Position numbers and translations under genes: made by a program. From an uncultured bacterium (GTDB lineage Bacteria; Bacteroidota; Bacteroidia; Bacteroidales; Paludibacteraceae), in NCBI GenBank assembly GCA_946183755.1, contig CAMHCZ010000112.1, positions 1-5,886 on the forward strand: a stretch of DNA of 5,886 nt. Reading direction: 5' to 3'. Shown in pieces: positions 3,508-5,886 of the stretch. The notes beneath the pieces were generated by a model. It saw only the letters and a list, made by a program, of their open reading frames with translations, did not search any database and was not told where the DNA came from. Every line of letters starts with the position of its first letter. The stretch's first letter is position 1.

Positions 3508-5886
3508 ATAATAAGGCTTCCGATCTGGTACACCGCCAAAGATACTAAATAAGCTAAAAGAGTGGTGTAAACCATCACGAAAATCGCCCATTTCCATCTT
3601 GACTCCTTGGCTATAGCTACGATTGTGGCTATGCAAGGGAAGTATATCAGAACGAAAATCATCAGTGTCAGAGCCACAAGCGGCGTGAAGACTTTTTCTC
3701 CTGCCTTAGGGCCGTGAACGTAGGTCTGCTGCTGGAGTTTCTTCTGCAATGATACGGAATTCTCGTCCGCCTCCTCGTCGGCTTGATAGAGGATGCCCAT
3801 GGTGCTGACGACAATCTCCTTGGCTGCCATGCCAGAGAAGAGGCTGACACCGATTTTCCAATCAAATCCTAACGGCTTGATTATAGGTTCTATGGCGTGG
3901 CCGATTCTTCCTATGTATGACGCTTCCTGTCGTTCAGCTTCCTTGTCGACTGCTGCTTGCGCCGCAGTCTCGTCGTCGCCGTTGGCTTCAGCCTGCGCTA
4001 TTATCGCGTCATAGTCCTGGCTGTACTCTGTGTCGCGTGGGAAGTAGCCCAGTGCCCAGATGATAATGGACGCGGTCAGAATCACGGTTCCCATCTTCTT
4101 GAGATACTGCTTGCCTTTCTCCCACATGTGTATCAATGTGCTTTTGGCTGTCGGTATTCTGTAAGGCGGCAGCTCCATGACGAATGGCACCTCCTTCTTT
4201 CTGAACAGTGTCTTGCTGAAAATCTTTGCCATGATAACAGCCATCAGCATGCCTGCCAGATAAACGACAAACAGCATAAGTCCCTGATTGCTTGGGAATA
4301 TGGCGGCTATGAGCAGCAGATAGAGCGGCAGTCTGGCTGAGCACGACATGAACGGTATGATGAGCATGGTGAGCAGGCGGTCGCTGCGGTTCTCAAGCGT
4401 TCTTGTGGCCATCACGGCTGGCACGTTGCATCCGAATCCCATAATCAGCGGTATGAACGATTTGCCGTGCAGACCGATTTTGTGCATTATCTTGTCCATG
4501 AGGAACGCTGCTCTCGCCATGTAGCCGGTGTCTTCCATCAGTGAGATGAAGAAGAACAGGATGAGGATGTTGGGCAGGAACACCACGACACCGCCCACGC
4601 CGCAGATCACTCCGTCCACGATGAGGTCTTTCAGCGGTCCGTCCGGCATGTGTGTGCTGACGAGGTCGCCAATCCACGACACTCCGGCGTCAATCCAGTC
4701 CATTGGATACTGCCCGATAGCGAATGTCGCTTCGAAGATTATGAACAGAAACGCGAAGAAAATAGGGAATCCCCATATTTTGTGCGTAAGCAGGTCGTCG
4801 AGCTTGCGAATCTGGCGTTTCGACTTCTCGTTCGGCAGCGTTCGCGTCTCTTTCAGCGCTCCGTCTATGAACCCGTACTTGGCATCGGTGATTATGGTTT
4901 CCGATTGCTCAGAATACTCCTTTTCCAGCGCCTCGATTCTCCTTTCCGCTTCTGCGATTATCTCGTTGTAGTTGTTGTACTGGCTGAGGAATCTGCGTGT
5001 CTCGTTGTCCTGCTCCAGAAGCTTGATGGCCAAGAAACGCGACGACAGACGGTCGCCGATGGATGGGTTTTCCCATATCACGCTCTGTATGCCCTTTATG
5101 GCATTCTCGATTTCCGAGCCGTAGTTTATGTGAATGTGGCGCACTGATGGGTCGGCGTCTTCATATACTCTTATGATTCTCTGTATAAGTTCCTTTACAC
5201 CAGTGCCTTTTGATGCGATTGTCGGCACAACGGGAATGCCTATCATCTTTCCGAAGTCGTCGTATCTGAAGTCGATGTCCTTGTCTTTAAGTTCGTCGAA
5301 CATGTTCAGCGCTATCACGACCTTGATGTCCATGTCGATGAGCTGTGTCGTCAGGAACAGGTTTCGGTCGAGGTTAGACGCGTCGATGACATTGACCACG
5401 ATGTCCGGCTTCTTCTCTATGATGTGCTTTCTCACATACAGTTCCTCAGGCGAGTATTCTGTGATGGAGTAGGTGCCTGGCAGGTCGGTTATGTTTATTG
5501 TGTACTCGCCGTACTTCAGGGTTGCCTCCTTGGCGTCAATCGTCACGCCGGAGTAGTTGCCCACATGCTCGTGGCTGCCGGAAGCGTAGTTGAACAGTGT
5601 CGTTTTGCCGCAGTTCGGATTTCCCACGAGGGCGATGTTTATCTCCTTGCCTTTTTTTATGGCGGAGGTCTTCAGTCCTTCGTCTATCGTGCCGTAGTTC
5701 TGGCTCTTGTCCTCGAACTGCTCAGTCGAGCTGACTATTTCTATCATCTCAGCCTCGGAGTTTCTCAGCGAGATGCGGTAGCCCATTATCTCGTATTCCA
5801 CAGGGTCCTGGAGCGGCGCGCGCTTTATCACTGTCACCTTCTTGCCGGCGACGAATCCCATTTCGTTTATTCTCTTGCGGAATCTG
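3504..5886 (-). CDS. feoB: FeoA-FeoB fusion, ferrous iron transporter (5' end outside the window)
   Basis: The protein imports Fe2+ across the inner membrane. The frame is open to the right edge, so the true start is outside; numbering here is from the Met at 5861. Residues up to about 43, plus eight codons upstream (RFRKRINE), are the C-terminal part of a FeoA SH3-like domain: EMGFVAGKKV, RAPLQDPVEY, GYRISLRNSEAE. A linker leads to the GTPase domain: G1 GNPNCGKTT (80-88), switch Thr107, G3 DLPG (126-129), G4 NMFD (186-189), G5 SKGTG (217-221). A helical regulatory region runs to about 355. The membrane domain has two Gate repeats, with GFGCNVPA (475-482, Cys478), SCSARLP (506-512), GMAAKEIVV (678-686) and FPCIAT (741-746). 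Residues 611-646 form an acidic, Ala-rich loop between membrane segments. The stop overlaps the next gene's start (ATGA). No frameshift is visible. Confidence 0.96.
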   Translation of the reverse strand, partial: RFRKRINEMGFVAGKKVTVIKRAPLQDPVEYEIMGYRISLRNSEAEMIEIVSSTEQFEDKSQNYGTIDEGLKTSAIKKGKEINIALVGNPNCGKTTLFNYASGSHEHVGNYSGVTIDAKEATLKYGEYTINITDLPGTYSITEYSPEELYVRKHIIEKKPDIVVNVIDASNLDRNLFLTTQLIDMDIKVVIALNMFDELKDKDIDFRYDDFGKMIGIPVVPTIASKGTGVKELIQRIIRVYEDADPSVRHIHINYGSEIENAIKGIQSVIWENPSIGDRLSSRFLAIKLLEQDNETRRFLSQYNNYNEIIAEAERRIEALEKEYSEQSETIITDAKYGFIDGALKETRTLPNEKSKRQIRKLDDLLTHKIWGFPIFFAFLFIIFEATFAIGQYPMDWIDAGVSWIGDLVSTHMPDGPLKDLIVDGVICGVGGVVVFLPNILILFFFISLMEDTGYMARAAFLMDKIMHKIGLHGKSFIPLIMGFGCNVPAVMATRTLENRSDRLLTMLIIPFMSCSARLPLYLLLIAAIFPSNQGLMLFVVYLAGMLMAVIMAKIFSKTLFRKKEVPFVMELPPYRIPTAKSTLIHMWEKGKQYLKKMGTVILTASIIIWALGYFPRDTEYSQDYDAIIAQAEANGDDETAAQAAVDKEAERQEASYIGRIGHAIEPIIKPLGFDWKIGVSLFSGMAAKEIVVSTMGILYQADEEADENSVSLQKKLQQQTYVHGPKAGEKVFTPLVALTLMIFVLIYFPCIATIVAIAKESRWKWAIFVMVYTTLLAYLVSLAVYQIGSLII

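Noticed and set aside
3508..3636. 43-residue N-terminal extension of the secreted protein
   Set aside because: It lies wholly within feoAB in another frame and would bury the signal peptide. The ATGA overlap fits better.

Overview
The window looks like chromosomal DNA of a Bacteroidota bacterium, most likely order Bacteroidales (Bacteroides/Prevotella-like). Three things point there. Two promoters fit the Bacteroidota pattern TTTG-N19-TAnnTTTG: one is complete upstream of queC, and the other shows only its -7 box upstream of queF. Start codons are preceded by A/T-rich sequence rather than strong Shine-Dalgarno sites. FeoA and FeoB are fused in one polypeptide. Genus and species cannot be read from the window.

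Layout, left to right. queF (47-508, +) encodes the preQ0 reductase. Bases 509-1106 are an odd, mostly A+T-rich patch (about 38% G+C by hand count over 601-1080, against roughly 48-57% in two 60-base samples of the que genes). The patch holds a short acidic open fragment, an unrecognised 83-residue ORF on the + strand, and, tail-to-tail with it on the - strand, a 74-codon start-less fragment resembling the part just before the catalytic cysteine of MuF/polymorphic papain-fold toxins. Next come queE, queD and queC on the - strand, in transcription order queC-queD-queE, tightly packed behind one promoter. Upstream of that promoter, also on the - strand, lies a feoAB fusion gene that runs off the right edge. 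It is followed, through an ATGA stop/start overlap, by a gene for a secreted protein of about 203 residues that resembles half of a DUF4038/GH140-type TIM barrel and lacks the expected catalytic Asp.

How the genes work together. QueD, QueE and QueC carry out three successive steps from 7,8-dihydroneopterin triphosphate (made from GTP by FolE, not in this window) to preQ0. QueF reduces preQ0 to preQ1, the base inserted into tRNA on the way to queuosine. queF is convergent with queCDE and separated from it by the foreign-looking patch. FeoAB imports ferrous iron across the inner membrane. QueE needs a [4Fe-4S] cluster, but the adjacency does not prove a functional link.

The main candidate for something undescribed is the secreted half-barrel protein translationally coupled to FeoAB. 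The second is the decayed toxin and possible immunity remnants between queF and queE. I see no complete new defence or metabolic system, and no tRNA, rRNA, CRISPR array, intact insertion sequence or riboswitch.
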